Positions 54,131-63,169 of a stretch of 64,000 nucleotides of DNA are shown here, piece after piece. The stretch is taken from the NCBI RefSeq assembly GCF_006716905.1, contig NZ_VFPV01000002.1, forward strand, positions 772,501-836,500, written 5' to 3'. Numbering within the stretch: position 1 is the stretch's first letter; each line of letters begins with the position of its first letter. Made by a program: the position numbers and the translations under genes. The notes beneath the pieces were generated by a model. The model saw only the letters and a program-made list of their open reading frames with translations, made no database searches and had not been told where the DNA came from. This DNA comes from Acidovorax temperans. GTDB taxonomy: Bacteria > Pseudomonadota > Gammaproteobacteria > Burkholderiales > Burkholderiaceae_C.

Positions 54131-55179
54131 CAAGCCACACGGCGCAGGGCCACGCGTTGGCGGTCACCGCGGGTGCGGCCGAAGAGGTCTTTGGGGTCGC
54201 CATCGGTGGGCACGAGTTCGACCTCTATGCCCAGGTTTTCTGCCGTGGCCCGTTGATGGATGTAGCGCAATGCAGCGTAGTCTTCGAGCGCGAAGCCCAC
54301 CGAGTCAAACACGGTCACGTCGCTGGCCGACTGGCGCCCGGCGGCCTGGCCTGCCAGCACGCGCCACAGCTCGGTGACGGGGTGGTGGGCGGGCAGCTGC
54401 TGTATGTCGCCCTCGATGCGGGTTTGCGGCTCGTATTCGACAAAAATCTTTGCGGCGCGCAGCACATCGGGATGCAGCTCGGTCTTGCCAGGGCAGTCGC
54501 CGCCCACCGCGTTCAGGTGCATGCCGGGCTCGATCATGTCGGGCGTCACGATGGTGGCGTTGGCCTTGTCGGCGGTGATGGTCGTGACGATGTCGGCACC
54601 GCGCGCCGCCTCGGCTGCAGACGATGTGGGCACCACGCGCAAGCCGGGCACGGCTGCCAGGTTGCGCTGCAGTTTCGCTGTGGCGGCAGGGTCAATGTCA
54701 AACACCCGCAACTCGTTCACCCCCAGAAGGGCGTGGAACGCTATGGCCTGGAACTCACTTTGCGCGCCGTTGCCAATGAGCGCCATGCAGCGTGCATCGG
54801 GCCGTGCCAGGGCCCGTGCGGCCATGGCCGATGTGGCCGCAGTGCGCAGCGCGGTGGTCAGCGTCAGCTCGGACACCAGCAGCGGGTAGCCGGTAGCCAC
54901 TTCGGACAGCACACCAAACGCCATCACCGTGGGCAGCCCGCTGATGGGGTTGCCGGGGTGCCCGTTGACGTACTTGAAGCTGTAGTACGCGTTGTCGGCC
55001 ACGGGCATGAGCTCGATCACGCCGCCCGCGCTGTGGCTGGCCACGCGGGCCGTCTTGTCAAAGTCTTGCCAGCGCAGGTAGTCGCTGTGCAGGTGCTCGG
55101 CCAGCTCGGTCATGAAGCGGGCAGGGGTGATGTGGTGAACGAGCTGGGCCAGCGTGGGAAGGTCGATCAGGCGGGTCAT
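54130..55179 (-). CDS. ocd: Ornithine cyclodeaminase
   Basis: A 349-residue NAD-dependent ornithine cyclodeaminase/mu-crystallin family enzyme that turns L-ornithine into L-proline and ammonia. Rossmann-type segments LIGNGAQSEFQAIAF and FDIDPAAT and the catalytic-site NAVGGDCPGKTELHPDVL are visible. Length matches OCD (about 350). The start at ATG 55179 has CCGGAGAC upstream; the much longer open frame from 55530 is rejected. It overlaps ctlX, giving a citrulline-ornithine-proline route. Confidence 0.92.
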   Translation of the reverse strand: MTRLIDLPTLAQLVHHITPARFMTELAEHLHSDYLRWQDFDKTARVASHSAGGVIELMPVADNAYYSFKYVNGHPGNPISGLPTVMAFGVLSEVATGYPLLVSELTLTTALRTAATSAMAARALARPDARCMALIGNGAQSEFQAIAFHALLGVNELRVFDIDPAATAKLQRNLAAVPGLRVVPTSSAAEAARGADIVTTITADKANATIVTPDMIEPGMHLNAVGGDCPGKTELHPDVLRAAKIFVEYEPQTRIEGDIQQLPAHHPVTELWRVLAGQAAGRQSASDVTVFDSVGFALEDYAALRYIHQRATAENLGIEVELVPTDGDPKDLFGRTRGDRQRVALRRVA

Positions 55180-55416
55180 GAAAGTCTCCGGTGTAAAGCG
55201 GCTCACAAAACTGCCTTGCGCACGGTGAGCATCGGGCTGCGATGGCCTGCGGCACCAAGGCGGTCGAGGAGAAGTTTTTGGGGTCGCTCTGTGAATCAAA
55301 AAAGCAATGTCGCGGTGCAACGGAAGAAATTCTCCCGAGGGCATGCGCCAGCGAACAGCCCGCAAGCTGCTCAAATAGTGCTGTAAATTGGCGTTTTGTA
55401 TTGCAGGTATGACCAA

Positions 55417-55848
55417 ATGTTCAAAATGGACGACACGGACCGGGAGATCCTGAGCATCCTGCGTGCCGATGCGCGCACGCCCGTGGCCGTGCTGGCGCAA
55501 AAGCTGCGCATAGCCCGTGGCACGGTGCAAAACCGCCTGCGCAAGCTCGAAGACAGCGGTGTGATTACCGGCTACACCGTGCGCCTGCGCCCCGAGTCAG
55601 AGCCGCAGCGCATCCGCGCCTGGATGAGCATCGCCGTGGAGGGCAACGCAGCCCCCGAAGTCATTCGCGCGCTGCGCGGCGAGCCCGCAGTGGGCACTTT
55701 GCACACCACCAATGGGCGCTGGGACATCGTGGCCGAGGTGCGCGCTGAAAGCCTGGAGGCGTTTGACGCGGCGCTCGGCCGCATTCGCCTGACCACCGGC
55801 ATCGCCAACACGGAGACCAGCATCCTGCTGTCCACCTACAAGGCGTAA
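55417..55848 (+). CDS. Lrp/AsnC-family regulator
   Basis: A 143-residue feast/famine regulator. The N-terminal HTH (DREILSILRADARTPVAVLA, then ARGTVQNRLRKLEDSGVITG) is followed by the RAM ligand domain (about 70-140). It is divergent from ocd-ctlX across a 237-nt AT-richer gap and is the obvious candidate regulator, likely responding to ornithine, citrulline or arginine; that is inferred. ATG 55417 is used, with 55426 as an alternative. Confidence 0.9.
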   Translation: MFKMDDTDREILSILRADARTPVAVLAQKLRIARGTVQNRLRKLEDSGVITGYTVRLRPESEPQRIRAWMSIAVEGNAAPEVIRALRGEPAVGTLHTTNGRWDIVAEVRAESLEAFDAALGRIRLTTGIANTETSILLSTYKA

Positions 55849-55889
55849 GGCTCATCGATGTGCGGGCGTGGCAGGGCGCGCCTCCTGAG

Positions 55890-57220
55890 CTTAGCAGGCC
55901 GTTGAAAAATCCTTCGCCGCCGCCCGTGTGGGCCGCTACGATCTGAAGCCATCGGCGAACAACCCAGACGAGGACGATGAGAGGCAACCAAGACTTCCAG
56001 GGGGCGATGTTCAGCTACATCAGCCTTGAAGAGCGCGTGCCGCAGACACACCCGCTGCGCAAACTGCGCGCCGTGGTCGATGCGCTGCTGGCGACGATGC
56101 ACAGCGAGTTCGAAGCGGTGTATGCCCGCCGCGGGCGCCCCTCGGTGCCGCCCGAGATGCTGCTCAAGGCCTTGCTGCTGCAGATCCTGTTCTCCATCCG
56201 CAGCGAGCGCCAACTGGTCGAGGCGGTCAACTACAACCTGCTGTACCGCTGGTTCGTGGGCCTGAACATCGAAGACAAGGTCTGGGACCACTCCACCTTC
56301 AGCGCCAACCGCGAACGCTTGTTCAACGAAGACCTCGCCCGTGCCTTCTTCGAGCGCGTCAAGCTCAGCGCCCAGTGGGGGCGGCTTGCCAGCGACGAGC
56401 ACTTCAGCGTGGACGGCACGCTCATCGAAGCCTGGGCCTCGCACAAGAGCTTCAAGCGCAAAGACGATGACAGCGACACGCCGCCCGGACGCAATCCCGA
56501 GGTGGACTTCAAAGGACAGGAGCGCTGCAACGACACCCACCAAAGCACCACGGACGCTGATGCACGGTTGTTCAAGAAGAGCGCGGGTGACAAGTCCCGC
56601 CTGTGCCACATGGGGCACATCCTCATGGAAAACCGCAACGGGCTGATCGTGGATGTTGAGATCACCCACGCCAGTGGCACCGCCGAGCGCGAAGCGGCGC
56701 TGGCCATGCTGGGGCGCCGGGGCAACAGGAACAAGCGGGCCACGGTCGGGGCCGACAAGGGCTACGACAGCAAGGCCTTCATCAAGGGCTGCCGCCGGCT
56801 TTTGGTCACGCCACACGTGGCGGCCAAGGACAAGCACTCGGCGGTCGACGCCAGAGTCACGCGGCACGAGAGCTACAAGACCAGCCTGAAGGTGCGCAAG
56901 CGCATCGAGGAGGCCTTTGGCTGGATCAAGACCGTGGGTGGTCTGGCCAAGACCAAGCTGATCGGTCAGGCCAAGCTCGCGGGCCAGGCGCTGCTGTGCT
57001 TTGCCACCTACAACCTGGTGCGCATGGGCAGTCTGGGTGGCTGGTGGGACGCGCATCATGCGTGAGCCATGGGATACGTGCGCCCGAAACGGGCAAAACG
57101 GCCTGCAAACAGGCCGAAATGGCCCTCGAATTTGATTCGTGGGCGCGTCTGGGCGACTTGCTTCTTCGAAATCCACGACCTTGATGCGTTCGAAGAGCAC
57201 TTTTTCAACGGCCTGCTAAG
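55890..57220 (+). mobile_element. IS5-type insertion sequence
   Basis: A 1,331-bp element bounded by 20-bp perfect inverted repeats (CTTAGCAGGCCGTTGAAAAA at 55890-55909; complement at 57201-57220). No clear direct repeat flanks it; a TA duplication is possible if the outermost CTTA/TAAG bases are host sequence. It sits between the Lrp gene and the Bug gene. Confidence 0.88.
55977..57065 (+). CDS. IS5-family transposase
   Basis: A 362-residue DDE transposase. DUF772-type N-terminal domain (HPLRKLRAVVDALL; RGRPSVPPEMLLKALLLQIL). Catalytic blocks: EHFSVDGTLIEAW, GADKGYDSKAF and RIEEAFGWIKTVGG. The frame is intact. It is clearly different from the IS903-like transposase at 35764. Confidence 0.92.
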   Translation: MRGNQDFQGAMFSYISLEERVPQTHPLRKLRAVVDALLATMHSEFEAVYARRGRPSVPPEMLLKALLLQILFSIRSERQLVEAVNYNLLYRWFVGLNIEDKVWDHSTFSANRERLFNEDLARAFFERVKLSAQWGRLASDEHFSVDGTLIEAWASHKSFKRKDDDSDTPPGRNPEVDFKGQERCNDTHQSTTDADARLFKKSAGDKSRLCHMGHILMENRNGLIVDVEITHASGTAEREAALAMLGRRGNRNKRATVGADKGYDSKAFIKGCRRLLVTPHVAAKDKHSAVDARVTRHESYKTSLKVRKRIEEAFGWIKTVGGLAKTKLIGQAKLAGQALLCFATYNLVRMGSLGGWWDAHHA

Positions 57221-57299
57221 GGGTTTCCGCATTACGGCGGGCGGCTTGCCTGCGGTGCAATGGCGCCGTCATTGTTTTGCCAGTCAGGAGCGCCTCACC

Positions 57300-58262
57300 A
57301 TGCAACGTCGCCAGATCATCCAGTGGGGGGCCGCCAGCCTCGCCGCGCCGACAATCACAGCGCGCGCCCAGAGCTTTCCCGTCAAGCCCATCAAGCTGGT
57401 GATTGCCTTCCCCGCCGGGGGGCCCACCGACATCACCATGCGCGTTCTGGCCGACAACGCCAGCAAGATCCTGGGCCAGCCCGTGGTGGTGGAGAACAAA
57501 CCCGGCGCTGGCGGCACGCTGCCCGCGCAGGCCCTGCAAGGCACCTCGGCCGATGGCTACACGCTGGCGCAGATTCCGCTGGGCGTGTTCCGCCTGCCCT
57601 ACACCACCAAGATCAACTGGGACCCGGTCAAGGACATCAGCTACGTGCTCAACGTCACGGGCTACGCCTTTGGTGTGGTGGTGCCGGCAGACTCCCCGCT
57701 CAAGACCTGGACGCATTTTGTAGCCTGGGCCAAGGCCAATCCGGGCAAGCTCAGCTACGGCTCCACCGGCACCATGACCAGCCCGCACCTGACCATGGAA
57801 CTGGCGGCGCAGAAGCTGGGCATGGAACTGCTGCACGTGCCTTACAAGGGCAGCGCCGATTTGATGCAGGCCATTCTGGGCGGGCAGCTCATGGCCGCGG
57901 CCGACTCCACCGGGTTCGCCCCGCAGGTAGAAGCGGGCAAGCTGCGCGTGCTCAACACCTGGGGCGCAGAGCGCCTGGCCAAGTTCCCCGATGCACCCAC
58001 GCTCAAGGAGCTGGGGCTGGATTTGGTGCAGAACTCGCCCTTCGGCATTGGCGCCCCCAAAGGCACGCCAACCGCCGTGGTCAAGCGCCTGCACGATGCC
58101 TTCAAGCAGGCCATGGAGCAGGACAGCTACAAGACCGCGCTCGCCCGTTACGACATGGTGCCCATGTACATGAGCACGTCGGCGTACAAGAAGTTTGCGC
58201 AGGACACCTTCACGCGCGAGAAGGCGCTGGTCGAGAAATTGGGCTTGGCCAAACCCACCTGA
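57300..58262 (+). CDS. Bug-family tripartite tricarboxylate transporter substrate-binding protein
   Basis: A 320-residue periplasmic binding protein of the BugD/BugE type. Signal peptide MQRRQIIQWGAASLAAPTIT, cleavage near ARA-QSF; the RRQ start is Tat-like but imperfect. Family motifs: KLVIAFPAGGPTDITMR, VVVENKPGAGGTLPA, and LLHVPYKGSADLMQAILGGQ. No TctA/TctB membrane genes are adjacent, which is usual for the many orphan Bug proteins in Comamonadaceae. CAGGAG precedes the ATG. The ligand is unknown. Confidence 0.93.
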   Translation: MQRRQIIQWGAASLAAPTITARAQSFPVKPIKLVIAFPAGGPTDITMRVLADNASKILGQPVVVENKPGAGGTLPAQALQGTSADGYTLAQIPLGVFRLPYTTKINWDPVKDISYVLNVTGYAFGVVVPADSPLKTWTHFVAWAKANPGKLSYGSTGTMTSPHLTMELAAQKLGMELLHVPYKGSADLMQAILGGQLMAAADSTGFAPQVEAGKLRVLNTWGAERLAKFPDAPTLKELGLDLVQNSPFGIGAPKGTPTAVVKRLHDAFKQAMEQDSYKTALARYDMVPMYMSTSAYKKFAQDTFTREKALVEKLGLAKPT

Positions 58263-58334
58263 GGCCACTCCCTTCGGAGGGGGCAATGCGTTCCGTGTGA
58301 TGATCCGCAGCATTGAACGGAACTCACACACGAT

Positions 58335-59831
58335 ATGGCATCCCCCTCCGACAGCATCAGCATGGCCCTGTTCTGCGACTTTGAAAACGTCGCCCTGGGC
58401 GTGCGCGATGCGCAGTACGAAAAGTTCGACATCAAGCCCATCCTGGAGCGCCTGCTGCTCAAGGGCTCCATCGTGGTCAAGAAGGCCTATTGCGACTGGG
58501 AGCGCTACAAGGGCTTCAAGGCCACCATGCATGAGGCGAACTTTGAGCTGATCGAAATCCCGCATGTGCGCCAGTCGGGCAAGAATTCGGCCGACATCCG
58601 CCTGGTGGTGGACGCGCTGGACCTCTGCTACACCAAGTCGCACGTCAACACCTTCGTCATCATCAGCGGCGACTCGGACTTTTCGCCGCTGGTGTCCAAG
58701 CTGCGCGAGAACAACAAGCAGGTGATCGGCGTGGGCGTGAAGCAGTCCACGTCCGACCTGCTGATCGCCAACTGCGACGAATTCATCTTCTACGACGACC
58801 TAGTGCGCGAAAACCAGCGCGCCCAGGCCCGTCGCCAGAGCCCTGGCAGCAACCCGCCACCCGCGCTCCGCCGCAGTCCCGAAGAAGAGCGCAGCCGCAA
58901 GGAAAGCCAGGACGCACGCCGCACCCAGGGCGTGGAGCTGGCCGCCGAAACCTTCGAGGCCCTGCTGCTGGAGCGGGGCGACACGGGCAAGATCTGGGCC
59001 TCGGTGCTCAAGGAGGCGATCAAGCGCCGCAAGCCGGATTTCAGCGAAGGGCGCTATGGCTTCCGCACCTTTGGCAACCTGCTGGAAGAAGCCCAGGCGC
59101 GTGGGCTGCTGGAGTTTGGGCGCGATGAAAAATCAGGCGCGTATGTGTACCGCAGCCATGGTGGGCCGAGCGCCCCAGCCGCGCACGCACGGCCCGAAGG
59201 CGCCGGTGAGCGCACCAATGAGCGCACCAGCCAAGGCGGAGCGACACGGCACGATTTCCATGCGGTGGCGACGGCACCCGATCTGCGCTCTGAAGGTGGC
59301 GAAGGGCAGGGCGCGCCGGGTCGCAGCCGAGGGCGTCGTGGTGAGGGTGCAGACCGCGCAGACCGTGGAGACAATCGCCCTGCGCAGCGCAACGAACACC
59401 CTGAGTCCGAGCAGGCCGATACCCCCGCTGAGCGCCCGGCCAGCCGCTATTTCAGCCAGCCCGTGGCTCTTGAGGTGGTGCCGCCAGAGCCGGTGATCGA
59501 TACCACCGCGCCGCAAGCACAGCGCTCCGAAGCAGAAGAGGGCGCGGACACCCCGGAGGTCAGTGCGTCGACCGAGGCCGACCGCTCCGAAGCGGCTACC
59601 CCTCGCCGCAGCCGTGCGCGCAGTGGAGACAGGGCAAAGCCTGCGGCCAGCCCACGCAAGGCCGCCACGCCCCGTGCACGCGGTGCGCGTGCTGGGGGTG
59701 AAGCTGCCGATGCCCCGGCCGCTGCGCCCGAGGACTCTGCCGCAGAGGCAGAAGGCACCACGCCCGCTAAGGCACCCGCTGCCCGTCCCCGCAGCCGGGC
59801 CCGCAAACCGGCCGCCAAGCCCGCCGAGTAA
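58335..59831 (+). CDS. NYN-domain/LOTUS-domain putative RNA-processing protein
   Basis: A 498-residue protein. NYN (PIN-like, LabA/DUF88) nuclease domain at about 8-155: MALFCDFENVALG, GKNSADIRLVVDALDLCY and IISGDSDFSPLVSKLREN carry the conserved acidic residues for metal. OST-HTH/LOTUS domain at about 200-275 (AETFEALLLERGD, GRYGFRTFGNLLEEAQARGL). The rest (about 280-498) is a low-complexity Arg/Ala/Pro/Glu tail ending RPRSRARKPAAKPAE. LOTUS domains bind RNA, including G-quadruplex RNA. A role in RNA turnover is inferred. Confidence 0.88.
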   Translation: MASPSDSISMALFCDFENVALGVRDAQYEKFDIKPILERLLLKGSIVVKKAYCDWERYKGFKATMHEANFELIEIPHVRQSGKNSADIRLVVDALDLCYTKSHVNTFVIISGDSDFSPLVSKLRENNKQVIGVGVKQSTSDLLIANCDEFIFYDDLVRENQRAQARRQSPGSNPPPALRRSPEEERSRKESQDARRTQGVELAAETFEALLLERGDTGKIWASVLKEAIKRRKPDFSEGRYGFRTFGNLLEEAQARGLLEFGRDEKSGAYVYRSHGGPSAPAAHARPEGAGERTNERTSQGGATRHDFHAVATAPDLRSEGGEGQGAPGRSRGRRGEGADRADRGDNRPAQRNEHPESEQADTPAERPASRYFSQPVALEVVPPEPVIDTTAPQAQRSEAEEGADTPEVSASTEADRSEAATPRRSRARSGDRAKPAASPRKAATPRARGARAGGEAADAPAAAPEDSAAEAEGTTPAKAPAARPRSRARKPAAKPAE

Positions 59832-59834
59832 GGG

Positions 59835-60893
59835 CTACCGGCCTGCGGCGGTCGTTGAGCGCCGCAGCGCCAGCCTTTCGCGCACTTCTTCGTAACGGGG
59901 GGGCGTGCAGCCCGCCCGCTCTACGCAATGGCTGGCACTCGCCAGCGCGTGGTGCAGCACGGTGCGCAGCCGGGCTTCCGTGATGGGCGCCGTGATGCCC
60001 CCCGCGCGCAGGGCTAGCGCTTCTTCTCCCCGTTCGGGTCCGGCCAACAAGGCGGTGATCAGCCCCGCCAGAAAACAATCGCCCGCCCCCACGGTGTCCA
60101 CTACCGTGATTGGCGCTTCTTCGCGCGCATGCACAGCCAGCCCATCGCGCTGCAGCAGCCAGGCGCCTTCTGGCCCCAGGGTCAGGGCAAGCCATTGCGC
60201 CTGTGTTTGCTGCTGCAAATAGTGGGCGCGCTCCAGCACGGTGGCGCCCGGCACGGCCAGCGCTTCCAGGTCGTCGTCGCTCACCTTGATAAGGTGGGCG
60301 TGCTGCAGGGCGGCCATCACATTGGCGCGGTAGGCCTCAGCATCATCCACGGCCGACAAGCGCAGGTTGGCATCGACCACCACCATGCGGCCCGCTGCGC
60401 GCTGCGCTGCCAGCCAGGGCAGATAGATGGCGGCGTCCTGCGCCACCAGCGCCAGGCAGCCGGTGGCCACCACCTGCAGGTCGGGCAACGCAGCGCAAGC
60501 AGCCGTCAGCGCTGCGGCCGTCACCTGGCGGTCGGCCACGCCATCGCGGTAGAAGCTGTAGCTAGCCTTGCCCTCGGCATCCAGCGCGGCCAGCGCCAGC
60601 GCGCTGGGCGCACGCACTGGCGTAGGCGCTGCCAAGGCCACGCCTGCCTCATGCAGACCGTGCGCCAATTGCCGCCCCAGCATGTCGCCCGCCAGCGGGT
60701 TGAGATACTGCGTGCCCACGCCCTGCAGGCCCAGCGCGCGGGTGAGGTTGTAGACCGCGCCGCCCGCGCAGGGTTTCAGGCGGCCATCGGGCTCTTCGAT
60801 CAGGTCGAACAAGGCCTCGCCCGCCGTGGCCACACGCAGCGGCGGTGCGGTGTGGACAGTGGCAGAACCGGCGGACTGGATAGGGAAAACCAT
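59835..60893 (-). CDS. PfkB-family carbohydrate kinase (fructokinase-like)
   Basis: A 352-residue ribokinase-fold sugar kinase. The N-terminal substrate region GEALFDLIEEPDGRLKPCAG, with GGAVYNLTRALG, and the C-terminal signature DTVGAGDCFLAGL with catalytic base Asp272 are present. It most likely phosphorylates fructose, given the divergent fructose-type ABC transporter. ATG 60893 gives the family length plus a short extension; the longer frame from 61436 crosses into frcB on the other strand and is rejected. Converges with the NYN gene. Confidence 0.9.
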   Translation of the reverse strand: MVFPIQSAGSATVHTAPPLRVATAGEALFDLIEEPDGRLKPCAGGAVYNLTRALGLQGVGTQYLNPLAGDMLGRQLAHGLHEAGVALAAPTPVRAPSALALAALDAEGKASYSFYRDGVADRQVTAAALTAACAALPDLQVVATGCLALVAQDAAIYLPWLAAQRAAGRMVVVDANLRLSAVDDAEAYRANVMAALQHAHLIKVSDDDLEALAVPGATVLERAHYLQQQTQAQWLALTLGPEGAWLLQRDGLAVHAREEAPITVVDTVGAGDCFLAGLITALLAGPERGEEALALRAGGITAPITEARLRTVLHHALASASHCVERAGCTPPRYEEVRERLALRRSTTAAGR

Positions 60894-60917
60894 AAGTAAA
60901 TCCACTTGATTTATTAA

Positions 60918-60957
60918 CTTGTCGGCCACTATAGTTTGATCCCATCCACCCGACAAG
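60918..60957. promoter_or_regulatory. Inverted repeat in the kinase/sugar transporter divergent promoter region
   Basis: CTTGTCGG (60918-60925) and CCGACAAG (60950-60957) are separated by 24 nt that include TATAGT. It could be a split operator for a sugar-responsive repressor shared by both divergent units, or chance; no regulator is in view. Confidence 0.4.
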
Positions 60958-61029
60958 AGTGGTTCACCTGCCAGCCGCGCAGCACGGGGCCGACAGGAAT
61001 CTGCCATCCCAAAACCCGGAGACAACGCC

Positions 61030-62043
61030 ATGCAACGCACCCCCGCTTTCGCGCTTTCTGCCCTTGCCCTCACCGGCGCCCTGGCCTGTGGCCTGGCCCA
61101 GGCACAGACGTCCGAGCCCGTCATCGGCCTCATCACCAAGACCGAGACCAACCCCTTCTTCGTGAAGATGAAAGAGGGCGCCACAGCCGAGGCCAAGAAG
61201 CTGGGCGCCAAGCTGGTGTCGGCGGCAGGCAAGACCGACGGCGACAACGCAGGCCAGGTCACGGCCATGGAGAACCTGATCGCTGCAGGCGCAAAGACCA
61301 TCCTCATCACCCCCAGCGACGCCAAGGCCATCGTGCCCGCCATCAAGAAGGCGCAGGCACGTGGCGTGATGGTGATTGCGCTGGACAGCCCCACCGACCC
61401 CATGGATGCGACGGACGCGCTGTTTGCCACCGACAACTACAAGGCGGGCGAGCTGATCGGCCAGTACGCCAAGGCCGCCGCTGCGGGCAAGAAGCCCGTG
61501 ATCGCCACGCTGGACCTGTTCCCCGGCCACCCCGTGGGCGCGCAGCGCCACAACGGCTTCTTGAAAGGCTTTGGCCTGCAGGCCAACGATGCCAAGAGCA
61601 ACGAGCTGTCGCGCCCCGCCGAAGTGGTCTGCATGGCCGACAGCTTTGGCGACCGCGCCAAGGGCCAGACCGGCATGGAAAACTGCCTGCAGAAGAACCC
61701 CGACATCAACATCGTCTACACCATCAACGAGCCCGCTGCCGCCGGTGCCTACAACGCGCTCAAGGCCGCAGGCAAGGAGAAGAACGTGCTCATCGTGTCG
61801 GTGGACGGCGGCTGCGCAGGCATTGCCGATGTGGGCAAGGGCGTGATCGCCGCCACCAGCCAGCAGTACCCACTGCGCATGGCCGCCATGGGCGTGGCGG
61901 CGGGCGTGGAATACGCCAAGACCGGCAAGAAGGTCAGTGGCTACACCGACACGGGCGTGACGCTGATTGCTGCCAAGCCCATGGCGGGCGTGGACAGCAA
62001 GGATGTGAAAACTGGCACCGACCTGTGCTGGGGCGCCAAGTAG
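61030..62043 (+). CDS. frcB: Sugar ABC transporter substrate-binding protein (fructose type)
   Basis: A 337-residue periplasmic binding protein of the ribose/fructose (Peripla_BP_4) type. Signal peptide ends near LAQAQ (residue 25). The ligand-binding features include GLITKTETNPFFVKMKEGA, ITPSDAKAIVPAIKKA and YTINEPAAAGAYNALKAAG. A cysteine pair (VCMADSFG, MENCLQKN) may form a disulfide. GGAGAC precedes the ATG. The fructose assignment rests on the FrcBCA arrangement and the adjacent kinase. Confidence 0.88.
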   Translation: MQRTPAFALSALALTGALACGLAQAQTSEPVIGLITKTETNPFFVKMKEGATAEAKKLGAKLVSAAGKTDGDNAGQVTAMENLIAAGAKTILITPSDAKAIVPAIKKAQARGVMVIALDSPTDPMDATDALFATDNYKAGELIGQYAKAAAAGKKPVIATLDLFPGHPVGAQRHNGFLKGFGLQANDAKSNELSRPAEVVCMADSFGDRAKGQTGMENCLQKNPDINIVYTINEPAAAGAYNALKAAGKEKNVLIVSVDGGCAGIADVGKGVIAATSQQYPLRMAAMGVAAGVEYAKTGKKVSGYTDTGVTLIAAKPMAGVDSKDVKTGTDLCWGAK

Positions 62044-62154
62044 GAGCCGCTCTCAAAACTCTTCTGGCGTCGTTGCTGCGTCTTGTCGTACTACCGTACT
62101 GCCTGCGACGCAGCGCCTGGCCAGAACCGCTTCGCTGAGTTTTGCGAGCAGCTC
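62044..62154. repeat. Long palindromic element between binding-protein and permease genes
   Basis: It begins right after the frcB stop. Outer arms GAGCCGCTCTCAAAACTC (62044-62061) and GAGTTTTGCGAGCAGCTC (62137-62154) pair with one or two mismatches; TTCTGGC/GCCAGAA and GCTGCGTC/GACGCAGC pair inside. The folded RNA would shield the frcB 3' end. It resembles a REP or MITE rather than a terminator, as no T-run follows. Confidence 0.82.
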
Positions 62155-62207
62155 TGAAAAAACGCCTTCTCTCTGAGAGTCATCTCATCCATCCGCACGG
62201 AGCCGCC

Positions 62208-63167
62208 ATGTCCTCGACCGCTTCCAAACTACCGCCGCTGGCCACGCTGGGGCCGTTCATCGCGCTGATCCTGGCGTGCGCCTTTTTTGCCACGCAGAGC
62301 GAGCGTTTTCTGTCCGCGCAGAACTTCGCGCTCATCCTGCAGCAGGTTATGGTGGTGGCGGTCATCGCCATTGGCCAGACGCTGGTCATTCTCACGGCGG
62401 GCATTGATCTGTCGTGCGGCATGGTGATGGCGCTGGGCGGCATCGTGATGACCAAGATGGCGGCGGACTACGGCCTCTCGGCCCCGGTGGCCATTGCCTG
62501 CGGCATGGCGGTGACCATGCTGTTCGGTCTGATTAACGGCCTGCTCGTCACCAAGATCAAGCTGCCGCCTTTCATCGTCACGCTGGGCACGCTCAACATC
62601 GCGTTTGCCGCCACGCAGCTGTACTCGGGCGCGCAGACCATCACCGACATCCCTGCGGGCATGACCGCGCTGGGTAACACCTTCCAGCTGGGCCAGACCG
62701 CCATCGTCTGGGGCGCGGTGCTGATGCTGGTGCTGTACCTCGTCACCTGGTTTGCGCTGCGCGAGACTGCACCCGGCCGCCATGTCTACGCCGTGGGCAA
62801 CAGCCCCGAAGCCACGCGCCTCACCGGCATTGCCACCGACAAGGTGCTGCTGGGCGTGTATGTGCTGGCAGGCCTGTTCTACGGCATTGCGTCGCTGCTG
62901 TCGGTGGCGCGCACCGGCGCAGGCGACCCGAACGCGGGCCAGACCGAAAACCTCGACGCCATCAGCGCTGTGGTGCTGGGCGGCACCAGCCTGTTTGGCG
63001 GGCGCGGTGTCATCCTGGGCACGCTGGTGGGGGCGCTGATTGTGGGCGTGTTCCGCAACGGGCTCACGCTCATGGGCGTGTCGTCGGTCTACCAGATCCT
63101 GGTCACCGGCATCCTCGTGATCCTGGCCGTGGCCACCGACCAACTCTCGCGCAAAGGAGTGCGTTGA
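62208..63167 (+). CDS. frcC: Sugar ABC transporter permease (fructose type)
   Basis: A 319-residue inner-membrane permease of the BPD_transp_2 (RbsC/FrcC) type with about 8-10 helices. Family stretches: QTLVILTAGIDLSCGMVMAL, IKLPPFIVTLGTLNIAFA, VYAVGNSPEATRLTGI (the ATPase-contact loop) and ISAVVLGGTSLFGGRGVI. ATG 62208 with ACGGAG upstream was preferred; the frame extension to 62142 runs into the palindrome. It overlaps or abuts the ATPase gene (3-nt gap). Confidence 0.92.
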   Translation: MSSTASKLPPLATLGPFIALILACAFFATQSERFLSAQNFALILQQVMVVAVIAIGQTLVILTAGIDLSCGMVMALGGIVMTKMAADYGLSAPVAIACGMAVTMLFGLINGLLVTKIKLPPFIVTLGTLNIAFAATQLYSGAQTITDIPAGMTALGNTFQLGQTAIVWGAVLMLVLYLVTWFALRETAPGRHVYAVGNSPEATRLTGIATDKVLLGVYVLAGLFYGIASLLSVARTGAGDPNAGQTENLDAISAVVLGGTSLFGGRGVILGTLVGALIVGVFRNGLTLMGVSSVYQILVTGILVILAVATDQLSRKGVR

Positions 63168-63169
63168 CC

